A stretch of 64,000 bases of DNA, from positions 983,001 to 1,047,000 of the forward strand of contig NC_019974.1 in NCBI RefSeq assembly GCF_000328685.1, read 5' to 3'. Under the pieces are notes generated by a model, which ran no database searches, was not told the DNA's origin, and worked only from the letters and a program-made list of their open reading frames with translations. Origin of the DNA: Natronococcus occultus SP4. Its GTDB lineage: Archaea; Halobacteriota; Halobacteria; Halobacteriales; Natrialbaceae. Shown here in pieces: positions 52,305 to 60,093 of this stretch (the stretch's first letter is position 1; every line of letters begins with the position of its first letter). Made by a program: the position numbers and the translations under genes.

Positions 52305-52519
52305 CGGCTGTAGATCGGCCTTGTGAATCAGTTATGAACGGTCGATCGAGCTCGATCAACACCGAATATCTCGAGAGCTCGAACAGTATTCGAAAGCAAG
52401 AGTCCAGCAAGATGAAGCTGAATACTGAGCTTCATCACCAGTCGCGGTGTTGCTTCTCGCTCCACAAAATCCAAGTCGAACTGGCCGATACTAGGAGTGA
52501 GACGTGCGTTTTCGGGCGT
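52305..52519 (-). pseudogene. N-terminal fragment of an IS6-family transposase
   Basis: The frame encodes ENARLTPSIGQFDLDFVEREATPRL, LHLAGLLLSNTVRALEIFGVDRARSTVHN and, after a one-base shift, IHKADLQP. This is the start of the ISH-type IS6 transposase. The catalytic domain is absent, and the sequence 52085-52300 that follows holds no recognised gene. The probable start codon has become ACG. Confidence 0.65.
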
Positions 52520-52550
52520 GAATTACTCAGAAAACGCACGTCTCACTCCT
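52493..52550. repeat. perfect 21-bp inverted repeat
   Basis: Arms 52493-52513 and 52530-52550 are exact reverse complements with a 16-nt loop. Each arm encodes ENARLTP when read outward, which is the beginning of an IS6-type transposase, so two such ends seem to be joined head to head. The right arm runs into the integrase gene. Confidence 0.75.
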
Positions 52551-53519
52551 TCAACCTTATCTGAACACCACCACTCGCACCGATCAAGACTCGGCTTCTT
52601 TGTCGACTGGTGTGACGACTGCAGGATCGAAAACCTCAACGACATCACCGCCCGGGATCTCCACGAGTACCGTGTCTGGCGACGGAAGGATCTCAACGTT
52701 ACCAGCGAGAAGACTCAGATGGACACGCTCCGTGTCTTCTTCGAGTGGTGCGAGACCATTGACGCCGTCCAACCTGGACTATTCAAGAAGATCAAGTCGC
52801 CCGTGATCCCCGACGGCGGGAGCGTCGACGATACGGTCATCCATACCGATGAGGCCAACGAGATCCTCGAGCATCTCGGACGGTACGAGTACGCCACGGT
52901 CGAGCACATGGTCTGGCTCATCCTGGCCAAGACGGGCATGCGAATGGGCGCAGCCCACGCGCTCGACGTCAAAGACTATCGCCCCGGCGAGGAGCAGCCA
53001 CACCTGAGTATCGTTCACCGGCCGGAGACCGCCACTCCCATCAAGAACGGACGGAAGGGGGAACGCCCGGTCAGTATCGAGCCCGACGCCTGCGAGATCG
53101 TCGACGATTATCTCGAGCAGCGACGACCGGACGTGACGGACGAGCACGGACACGACCCGCTGCTCGCATCTCAACAGGGGCGTCTCTCCAAGTCAACTAT
53201 TCGGAGATACGTCTACAAGTGGTCTCGTCCGTGTGCAGCCGGTCAGCGGTGCCCTCACGATCGGAATCCGGAGGAATGTGAGGCTGCGACCGACCTCGAC
53301 CAGGCGTCGAAGTGTCCGTCCAGCGTGACGCCACATCCGATTCGACGCGGGTACATCACTCGACTCCTGCAGGCTGGTGTGCCCGTGGACGTCGTGAGCG
53401 ATCGGTGTAACGTCTCACCAGCTGTCATCGAGGAGCACTACGACGTGCGAACCGAGGACGAGAAGATGCGACAACGGCACCAGGTCCTCCGAGAGACGCT
53501 GGGTAACGCCGATACTTAG
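52497..53519 (+). pseudogene. tyrosine integrase with replaced 5' end
   Basis: From about 52570 the protein aligns with the N-terminal core-binding and catalytic domains of the right-end integrase: SHRSRLGFFVDWCDD, TQMDTLRVFFEWCETIDAV, TGMRMGAAHALDVKDY, IRRGYITRLLQAG and the nucleophile segment VIEEHYDVRTEDE. The first 30 residues of the family are missing and replaced by an IS6-derived palindrome arm. A GTG at 52497 keeps an open frame, so a chimeric protein could be made. It is called a pseudogene because of the lost N-terminus. Confidence 0.7.
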
Positions 53520-53584
53520 TCTTCTATGATTGCAACCCCTACACCACCGGTGGATTTATGACTCCTAGTGAGCGACCTAGAGGT

Positions 53585-53689
53585 ATGACCCTCGAAGACA
53601 ACATCCGAGAATTAGAGCAGCGTCTCGGAATGAGCCGGAGCGAGGAAGTGGAAGAGACCGGCCGGACCGTCGCTCGTCTTCAGGACTGA
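53585..53689 (+). CDS. 34-residue helical peptide next to Fic/Doc-like gene
   Basis: A short ORF starts MTLEDNIRELEQRLGMSRS and is strongly helical and charged. It ends 3 nt before the end of the convergent Fic/Doc-like gene. It could be a truncated antitoxin-like protein, but classical antitoxins are co-directional with their toxin. Function unknown; translation is not certain. Confidence 0.4.
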   Translation: MTLEDNIRELEQRLGMSRSEEVEETGRTVARLQD

Positions 53690-53692
53690 TGC

Positions 53693-54574
53693 TCATCCGA
53701 GCTCTTTGAGTTCGTCCGCGAACTCGTGTTTTGTGAGTCCGTCAGTATCGAGTAACTCGGTCATCCCCGCACGTCGAACGGCTTCCTCAGTAAATCTGAT
53801 CCACAATTCTTCGTGCCGTTCTGCGTACCGTCTCCACCGCTCACTTCGCTGGAGATCTAACTCGTACTTCTCGAGAGGGATTTCGATATCGTGCTTTCGC
53901 ACGAGCACGTCGCAACCGAACTCCTCGAGATACTTGAACCGGCCACCTTTTCGCCGAACCGTCAACAGTCGCTTGGATTCGTTAATGTAGTCGTTTACCC
54001 ACTCCATCCAATCGTACTCGTCAGATCCATCGGGCTGTATCGCCGTCTCCGGCATCGAGAAATCTGGATTGACTCGTCTGAGGTAGAGCTGGCTCATCCC
54101 GATACCCGTTCGATGGTTCGCGTTGGGAAGCGCGTGCTTGAGGATCAAGTTCGATACCAGTCGCCCCGCCACTTCGACCGCTGTTCCGTTCCAATCGACC
54201 TGGTTGAGCGCGGGTTCGATTTCTTCGGCCGCGATGTCTTTGTACGCCTGTACTTGCTTCCCTTCTTCCTCGTAGTTCCCCTCCAGAACGTTTCTGAAGA
54301 CGTCGATCAGCCTGGTCGCGATTACGCTGTTCGCCGACTCCATCGAGTCGATGTATTCGACGAGATCGTAGTCGATTTCGTCCGCAGCCCCGCTCGCCCC
54401 GGACGCGGTATAGACGACATAGACGGTACGATCTAACTCGTACGCCTCGACCTTGACCGATTTGTGTCCCTCGTACCCGACCACGCGTTCCCCTACGTCC
54501 TCCAGATCAGGGCTGACGAAATCCACCGAGAACTGTTTGTCCAGTTCGTGGTGGTAGCGGACTCGGTTTACCAT
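53693..54574 (-). CDS. Fic/Doc-like protein
   Basis: The 293-residue protein has a helical core with HALPNANHRTGIG at residues 147-159. This approaches the Fic/Doc active-site motif H-x-F-x-(D/N)-(A/G)-N-(K/G)-R, with Leu instead of Phe in the third position and HR at its end. Surrounding helices (VAGRLVSNLILK, GMSQLYLRR) fit the Fic fold. It may transfer a nucleotide or phosphate to a target protein, as a toxin. N- and C-terminal parts are of unknown kind. It belongs to the right-hand end of the island. Confidence 0.65.
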   Translation of the reverse strand: MVNRVRYHHELDKQFSVDFVSPDLEDVGERVVGYEGHKSVKVEAYELDRTVYVVYTASGASGAADEIDYDLVEYIDSMESANSVIATRLIDVFRNVLEGNYEEEGKQVQAYKDIAAEEIEPALNQVDWNGTAVEVAGRLVSNLILKHALPNANHRTGIGMSQLYLRRVNPDFSMPETAIQPDGSDEYDWMEWVNDYINESKRLLTVRRKGGRFKYLEEFGCDVLVRKHDIEIPLEKYELDLQRSERWRRYAERHEELWIRFTEEAVRRAGMTELLDTDGLTKHEFADELKELG

Positions 54575-54753
54575 CTGGTTACTGGCTATACGTGCCCTCC
54601 CTAGTAATCACAACGATCCATAACTGTCTATGACGCCAGTGCGTCTTCGGAACGGCACGATCGGTTAGCTGTCGGATCGACCCTACAGTTCACGATCGAG
54701 ATGGCTCCGACCGTCCTCAGCGAAAGACGAGAGTAGTTTTTTGAAGATGTGCT

Positions 54754-55763
54754 TCAGATGTTATCCAGATACTGCCGACGTTGTTCCATCTTCTCCTTTT
54801 TCGTCCGCTGGTCGTAGTGCTTCTCGATCACCTTAGTGCTCACGTTGGCCCGATCGCTGACGGCCGTCTCCGGGACATCGCTCGTCAGGTGGTGCGTGAT
54901 GTTGCCGCGCCGGATCGCGTGCGGACTAACGCTCGACGGACACTTCGAGAGGTGATCGGCTCGAGTCGCTTCGCAGTCGTCCGGATCCCGTCCGTGCGGA
55001 CACTCCTATCCGTACTGACACGGCTGCGTATACCGGTAAGCGTACGCTCGAATCGCCGACTTCGATGTCCGCCCCTGCAACGTCGTAGGAGCGGTTCACG
55101 ATCGTGCTCGTCGGTCACGTCTGGCCGACGGTCTCGAAGCCAGTCGTCGAGGAGCATACACAACTGGCCGGAGAGTCCGACGAGACGCTCGCCGCGAGTG
55201 CCGTTTTTGATCGGCGTCCCCTCGTCGGGCCGGTGAACGACCGCTACGTACTGATCCTCGGACGAGTAATCGTCCACATCAAGCGCGTGGGCCACGCCCA
55301 TTCGCATCATCGTGTGCCACAGCAACGCCATCGTCACGTGGGGGAGTGAGGCGTACTCGTAGCGCTCGAAATAGCCAAGTGCCGCCTCGGCGTCCTCGCT
55401 ATCGAGCATCACTTCCCGGACGTTGTCGCCCGGGCGCAGGTCCGGCGACTGGATCTTAACATGGAGCTCCGGATCGACTGCGTCGATGGTTCCGAGCCAC
55501 CTGACGAACACCCGGAGGGTGTCCATCTGCGTCTTTAGGGAGACCTTCGAGAGGTCGCCGTTGTTTCGGCGCCAGAGTCGGTACTCGTGGATCTTCCGTC
55601 CCGTCAGCTCGTTCAGGTTGGTGATCTCCCGGTCGTCGCACCATCTGATGAAGTAGCCGAGACGCGACCGGTGCGACCGAAGCGTCGCGACCGCAACTTC
55701 CGTCTCTTTCTGGTCAAGGTACAATTCGAGCGCGGTCTCAGGATCGATTGGTTCGAGTGTCAT
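54754..55763 (-). pseudogene. frameshifted tyrosine integrase near attR
   Basis: The frame starts MTLEPIDPETALELYLDQKE and matches the other integrases through TQMDTLRVFVRWLGTIDAV and DVTDEHDREPLL. A one-base deletion at about 55,080 shifts it, after which another frame continues with LQGRTSKSAIRAY, an in-frame TAG at 55006-55008, CPHGRDPDDCEATRADHLSKCPSS, PHAIRRGNITHH and VIEKHYDQRTKKEK. The gene is therefore dead. Its position beside the right att repeat suggests it was the original integrase of one accretion. Confidence 0.8.
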
Positions 55764-55880
55764 GGTTCGCTCGGATGCGAACCTCACGATGCCTACAAAT
55801 CGAGATATTGAACGGTGGTCTAGGCGGTTGTATCTGCGAGAAACCGGTGTCTTACCATTCTTCTCGCAATCTGATCTATT

Positions 55881-55895
55881 TCCTGCAGCGCCCAT
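55881..55895. mobile_element. right attachment site (attR)
   Basis: This 15-bp sequence repeats 41791-41805, the 3' end of tRNA-Arg. It lies about 120 nt beyond the start of the decayed integrase and closes the island. The next base differs between the two copies, so the identity is exactly 15 bp. Confidence 0.8.
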
Positions 55896-56170
55896 GATTT
55901 TATACACTGCAGTAATGCCAGAAATCGATAGACGGCGTCGACTTTCCGCCCATTTCAGCCACCGCACGCCATGCGCTGCATTTCGTGAGGCCACCGCACG
56001 ATCTCTCCTCGAACCGGTGTCTGTAGGTATCGGGGCTGATCGCAGGAGCGTCTCACTGACGACTTTGACGTATTTGCGAGCGTATTCGAGCGCGCCAGCT
56101 ATGTCGTCTAGTCCGTGACGATCGATGTCGCCGGGCTGGCGATCGCCTCAACCAACTTCAGTGTGATCCA
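55896..56170. other. gene-free stretch right of attR
   Basis: These 275 nt hold no gene I can support. A minus-strand stretch encoding DDIAGALEYARKYV-like helix sequence may be a gene remnant, but it is too short to call. Confidence 0.3.
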
Positions 56171-56197
56171 AACTATTTTCATAGTGTGCAAATAGTT
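56171..56197 (+). promoter_or_regulatory. palindromic operator of the MNT/HEPN operon
   Basis: AACTATTT (56171-56178), 11-nt spacer, AAATAGTT (56190-56197) forms a perfect inverted repeat ending 8 nt before the ATG of the antitoxin gene. Centre-to-centre spacing of about 19 nt suits two DNA-binding subunits on one helix face, which fits autoregulation by the winged-helix part of the antitoxin. Confidence 0.6.
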
Positions 56198-56204
56198 GCA
56201 GAAC

Positions 56205-56885
56205 ATGCAAACCACGAAAGTCCTCTTCGATTTCCCGTTTCCGGAGGAGCGAATTTTCCGGTACCAGGCGATGCAGGATATCCTTCACCACCTCGCGAAC
56301 AATCCCTTCGAAGAGTTCACACAGCAGGAACTCGCATCGATCACAGGTGCGGACGTATCGTCGATTTCGCGTTCGGTCGACCTTCTCGACAAACTTGGTG
56401 TGATCGCAGTAAGTGAACAACGCCCCGCCCGCATTACGATCGACATGGATCATCTTCAGCGCCCGGATCCCGTTTTCATGATACCACAGTCCGAATTTCG
56501 CAAGCCAGTCCAAGCCTATCTCGATGAACTCGAGACGTGCATCCGGGAAAGCGATGAACTCGACGAACTTGCTGAAGCCGTTCTCTTTGGGAGCGTCGCT
56601 CGCGGAACAGCAGACCGCCGAAGTGACATCGATCTCCTCATCATCGTTGACGGCGACCTCACCTACGGACGGCGTATTTGCACGTCCCTCGCGCGTGACA
56701 TCGAGGAGCAATCGTTCGATGGCCACCGGTACGAGTTCGAGGTCCTTGTCGAAACGCCGGACACCGCCGTCTCTCACGGAGGAGAACTGAAAGAGATCTT
56801 CGACGAAGGGCTGGTGCTCGACCGTTCCGACCAACTACAGAAGCTCCGGCAGAACATCTACACCTCGTCAGGAGGTGGTGCGTAG
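56205..56885 (+). CDS. MNT-type nucleotidyltransferase antitoxin with N-terminal winged helix
   Basis: The 226-residue protein has a winged-helix domain (FTQQELASITGADVSSISRSVDLLDKLGVI, about 38-66) and a nucleotidyltransferase core with the LFGSVARG motif (residues 127-134) and SDIDLL (140-145). The third acidic position reads EFEVLV, so Glu replaces the usual Asp. In MNT/HEPN systems the nucleotidyltransferase modifies the HEPN toxin, and the added winged helix allows autoregulation of the operon. The gene ends 2 nt before the HEPN gene's start. Confidence 0.78.
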   Translation: MQTTKVLFDFPFPEERIFRYQAMQDILHHLANNPFEEFTQQELASITGADVSSISRSVDLLDKLGVIAVSEQRPARITIDMDHLQRPDPVFMIPQSEFRKPVQAYLDELETCIRESDELDELAEAVLFGSVARGTADRRSDIDLLIIVDGDLTYGRRICTSLARDIEEQSFDGHRYEFEVLVETPDTAVSHGGELKEIFDEGLVLDRSDQLQKLRQNIYTSSGGGA

Positions 56886-56887
56886 AG

Positions 56888-57382
56888 ATGCCGATTAACC
56901 ACGACGACATCGAGCCGGAGCTGTCGAACGCACGGGAAACGTTCCGTCGTGGTGGGCAAACTCCCGAGGAGGGATTAGACGTCTCGAGCGCCGACCTTCT
57001 CCAACTTCGAAAGGCATGTCGACTGCTCTCCGGAGCAGAGCGATTACTCGAAGACGAATATTATACGCTCGCGATCGAGGCCGCCTTTATATCGATCGAA
57101 CGAACGCTGCTCTTCTGGCTGCTTACCGAGGGGCACCACGATCCATCCCAGCCGCCACAATCACACACCACCGCGATCAACCGAAGCGCCGAAGTTGGAT
57201 TCCTCACCGACGAGGTTGCGACCGAACTCGAAGATCTCTGGAACGAAAACCGGGCGCACACGTACTACCAGGACGGGATGACCACAGATGATCGTGCAGA
57301 TGCCATGGTCGCGCTCACTAACGAGATCCATTCACAGATCGTCAACCTCGTTGGGCAGTCTCACGAATGTATCTGTGAGTGA
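56888..57382 (+). CDS. HEPN-domain toxin-like protein
   Basis: The 164-residue helical protein matches a haloarchaeal HEPN group: LLQLRKACRLLSGAERLLEDEYYTLAIEAAFISIERTLLFWLL, then LEDLWNENRAHTYYQDGMTT and an AMVALTNEIHSQI helix. The usual R-x4-6-H ribonuclease motif is replaced by NRAHTYYQ, so the catalytic centre is atypical or used differently. It follows the nucleotidyltransferase gene directly, the standard order of MNT/HEPN operons. It is probably an RNA-targeting toxin held by its partner. Confidence 0.72.
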   Translation: MPINHDDIEPELSNARETFRRGGQTPEEGLDVSSADLLQLRKACRLLSGAERLLEDEYYTLAIEAAFISIERTLLFWLLTEGHHDPSQPPQSHTTAINRSAEVGFLTDEVATELEDLWNENRAHTYYQDGMTTDDRADAMVALTNEIHSQIVNLVGQSHECICE

Positions 57383-57439
57383 TTTCGGCGAAAATACGAC
57401 GAGAGATAGAATCAACTACAGATCACCACAGCCAGGATG

Positions 57440-57730
57440 TCGTGGTATAATCTGTCCAGGTACTCTCTCCGCTGTTCCATTTTCTTTCCCTGTGCGTTGG
57501 TCGTAGTGCATCTCGATTACCTACTCGGAGACGGTTGCTCGATCGCCGACTGCCTTCATCGGCCAGTCTTGTTGGATCGGGCGCGTGATCTCACCGCGAC
57601 AAAGTGCATGTGGGCTCTTGCTCGATGGACACTCCGAAACACGTTCGTATTCAGTCGCTGGATAGTCGTCGATCTCACGTTCATGTGGACACTCTCCAGT
57701 CCGAATGCATGGCCGCGTATACCGATACTA
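57440..57730 (-). pseudogene. remnant of a fourth integrase C-terminus
   Basis: The minus strand aligns with the C-terminal region of the integrase at 54754: TCCAGGTACTCTC..., GTTCCATTTTCTTT..., TGGTCGTAGTGC and so on in the same order, but with many changes and no open frame. It marks the right edge of the mobile-element zone. Confidence 0.6.
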
Positions 57731-57825
57731 GTCTCCTCGAAACGTCGTGACGACAGCTACCGAGATAGCTGCGAGGAACGTGGGGTATCTCAACGCCTTT
57801 GTGCGTCGATCCCTCGAACGGGCGT

Positions 57826-58458
57826 ATGACCGAGCGCAGCGGCTTCGATCCCGACCGTCGAACCGTTCTCGGAACGACGGCCGGGGTACTCGCGGTCGGC
57901 GCGGCCGGCTGTACCGCCCTCGAGGACGACACCCATCCGCAACTCGAGGAGCTCGACGTCGGTGCCCTCCAGGAGACGGTCGCCGAGCAGTCCGAGGCCG
58001 GCGACGGTGCGGTGACGCTGGGGGTCGGGTTCGCCGATGACAACCTCCCGATCACGAGCGAGCTCTACGAGCCGAACCCGGCGGCCGAGATCAGCGACAC
58101 CGAGCAGTACGACACCCAGGAGCTGTCGGAGATCGACCTCCTCGAGGAGCCCACCGAGGAGCTGCCGACGATCGATACCGACGAGATCGAGCTGTACGCC
58201 CTCGAGCTGTCGCCGGGCGAAACCCGAACGATGGGGCTGACGGTCCGCAGCGACGAGGACGTCGGCTTCGACGCCCATCTCCCCGAAGGGGAGCCGTACG
58301 ACCCCGACGATGGGCTCGTGCTCAACTGCTACTGTATCGACGAGGTGTGGAACGTCCCGGCGGACGGAACCTGGACCCGCGTGATCGAGATCGGACTCGA
58401 GGACGGGATCGAGGATCCGGAATCGGCTGCGATGGTGTACGGCGTCTTCGAGGAGTAG
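57826..58458 (+). CDS. Tat lipoprotein with conserved Cys pair
   Basis: The 210-residue protein starts MTERSGFDPDRRTVLGTTAG, a Tat leader with lipobox VGAAGC near residue 29, so it is anchored outside by lipid. The mature part is acidic with two similar Glu/Leu-rich segments and a late NCYCIDEVWNVPADGTW, a C-x-C that may bind metal. No family is recognised. It is the first core-genome gene after the mobile region. The ATG at 57826 is preferred over a TTG upstream. Confidence 0.65.
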   Translation: MTERSGFDPDRRTVLGTTAGVLAVGAAGCTALEDDTHPQLEELDVGALQETVAEQSEAGDGAVTLGVGFADDNLPITSELYEPNPAAEISDTEQYDTQELSEIDLLEEPTEELPTIDTDEIELYALELSPGETRTMGLTVRSDEDVGFDAHLPEGEPYDPDDGLVLNCYCIDEVWNVPADGTWTRVIEIGLEDGIEDPESAAMVYGVFEE

Positions 58459-58462
58459 TCGG

Positions 58463-59086
58463 CTACTCGGGTTCGTCCTCGATCAACACGACGGCCTCGC
58501 CGTCGACGACACGGTCATCCTCGGAGTCGACGGTCGTTCGGAGCCGGTACCGACCGCCGCCTAACTCCTCGACGATCTCGCAGTCGGCAGTGATCGTTGA
58601 GCCGATCTCGACAGGTCCCTGGAACTCGAGGTCTTGGGAGAGATACACCGTCAGCCCGGGGAACCGAGCGAGCGCCGCGCTGATGGCGCCGGCGACGAGG
58701 GTTCCGTGGGCGATCGAGCCTCCGAAGCGGGTCTCCTCGGCGAACTCCTCCTCGAGGTGGAGGCGATTGGTGTCGCCCGAGACCTGCGCGAAGGCGGCGA
58801 CGTCCGCGTCGTCGACGGACTTGGTGAACTGTACGGTGTCGCCGACCGACAGCTCCGCGAGACTGTCGGTCGAGCGTTCGGTTGTCCAATCGGTGTCGCC
58901 GTAGCTGACTTCCGGCACCGCGGGTTCGGTTCCGCTCGACTCGTCGGCGGACTGTAGCCCCATCGCGGCCAGCATCGCGCTGTTGGCCTCGGCGTAGCTG
59001 TTGATGACGTGGCGCGAGATGGTTGCCCAGCGTTCCGGAGTCGGTACGACGTCGGTTGCGTCGGTGGGGATCGAGTTCGAGCTCAT
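58463..59086 (-). CDS. MaoC-type (R)-specific hydratase
   Basis: The 207-residue protein has a helical N-terminal part (HVINSYAEANSAMLAAMG) and a hot-dog/MaoC domain with TNRLHLEEEFAEETRFGGSIAHGTLVAG, which carries the D-x4-H-type active-site pattern (SGDTNRLHL). It resembles PhaJ-like (R)-enoyl-CoA hydratases that feed polyhydroxyalkanoate synthesis. Start ATG at 59086 is preferred over 59140 on composition. The gene is convergent with the Tat lipoprotein. Confidence 0.85.
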   Translation of the reverse strand: MSSNSIPTDATDVVPTPERWATISRHVINSYAEANSAMLAAMGLQSADESSGTEPAVPEVSYGDTDWTTERSTDSLAELSVGDTVQFTKSVDDADVAAFAQVSGDTNRLHLEEEFAEETRFGGSIAHGTLVAGAISAALARFPGLTVYLSQDLEFQGPVEIGSTITADCEIVEELGGGRYRLRTTVDSEDDRVVDGEAVVLIEDEPE

Positions 59087-59174
59087 GGGGTTTCGGCCGT
59101 AGCTTGCGTGTGTGTACCATCCCCACCCTCTTGACAGCACTGCTTACCACTCCGAGGTCGAGACGGTCACGCGA

Positions 59175-59999
59175 TCAGTACCCTCGCTCCTCGAGGAAGG
59201 CCGCGGCGGCCTCGTTGAACGCCGTCGGGCGGTCCTGGTTGACGAGGTGACCCGAGTTCTCGAGTTCGAGCCACGCGCCGTCCTCGACCTCGGCGGCGAT
59301 CTCGCGGCTCTGCCGTTTGACCGGGGGTGCCTCCTGGTCGCCGTGGACGACGAGCGTCGGCGTCTCGACGTGGCTCAGTTCGGGCGGGTCGAACCGGTAG
59401 AGCGCGTTGAAAATCTTCCGGTACTCGGCGGAATCGACCTCACCGACGGCCTCCATCGCTGTCTCTCGGACTTCGGGCTCGACCGAGAGCCACCGCTGAC
59501 CCGTCGTCGCCCGGATCGAGGTCAGCATCGAGCGAAACGTCGCCTCGGGCCCGGTCATCGATAGCGAGGCCGTAAGCGCGGGCATCGGTGAGAGCAGCGG
59601 CTTCGCTCCGGGCGGGAGTTCGACGGGTGGCATCGATCGAACGGCCCCGCCGAGAATCGCGCCCGCCGCGCGGTCGGGGTGGCGGTCGAGGTAGTTCTGG
59701 ACGACCATCGAACCCAGCGAGAGCCCACAGAGTACCGGTTCCTCGAGGTCGAGGTGATCGAGCAGCGCCTCGAGGTCGTCGGTAAAGAGGTCGATCGAGT
59801 ACTCGTCGACGTCGGTCACGCCGGTGTTGCCGTGACCGCGCACGTCGAGGGTGATCGGGCGGTGTGTCGAGTCGAACCGGTCGACCTGGGGCTGCCAGGC
59901 GCGGCCGTTCTGCCAGCCGCCGTGGACGAACACTAGCGGCGAGCCGTCGCCGCAACTGTCGTACCACAGCGTCGCGTCGTCGAGCGAGAGTTCTGCCAT
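59175..59999 (-). CDS. alpha/beta-hydrolase-fold enzyme
   Basis: The 274-residue protein has the alpha/beta hydrolase pattern: LVFVHGGWQNGRAW (oxyanion hole), LDVRGHGNTGVTDVDEY, the nucleophile elbow CGLSLGSMV, and the C-terminal SGHLVNQDRP carrying the catalytic His. The substrate is unknown; relatives hydrolyse esters, lactones or haloalkanes. The ATG at 59999 begins MAELSLDDATLWYDSCGDG. It is next to the MaoC gene on the same strand, with 88 nt between. Confidence 0.88.
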   Translation of the reverse strand: MAELSLDDATLWYDSCGDGSPLVFVHGGWQNGRAWQPQVDRFDSTHRPITLDVRGHGNTGVTDVDEYSIDLFTDDLEALLDHLDLEEPVLCGLSLGSMVVQNYLDRHPDRAAGAILGGAVRSMPPVELPPGAKPLLSPMPALTASLSMTGPEATFRSMLTSIRATTGQRWLSVEPEVRETAMEAVGEVDSAEYRKIFNALYRFDPPELSHVETPTLVVHGDQEAPPVKRQSREIAAEVEDGAWLELENSGHLVNQDRPTAFNEAAAAFLEERGY

Positions 60000-60093
60000 G
60001 GTCCGTTCTGTGCTCCCTCGGTTATAGGCCTGTCTCCAAATCGCTACGTATCGCGGGCCGACGACTGCGGCCCGACTCTCGGGTCGGCGACGG

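Larger units (their letters stand above)
41791..55895. mobile_element. 14.1-kb genomic island in tRNA-Arg
   Basis: The island is bounded by 15-bp direct repeats of the tRNA-Arg 3' end. It has lower GC than its flanks, an intact tyrosine integrase near the left border, a decayed one near the right border, a replication-gene fragment, transposase remnants and cargo genes for MgtE, PhoU, UspA and CBS proteins. The integrity of the core plasmid or virus is lost, so it is probably immobile on its own. Confidence 0.85.

Noticed and set aside
54885-55994. Intact 369-codon integrase reading
   Set aside because: The listed frame loses the catalytic C-terminus after a shift near 55,080. The C-terminal motifs continue in another frame with an internal TAG, so it is a pseudogene (a sequencing error is possible but two defects make it unlikely).
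55896-56110. Possible HEPN/DUF86 fragment right of attR (DDIAGALEYARKYV)
   Set aside because: The match is short and could be chance; no start, stop or second motif is present.
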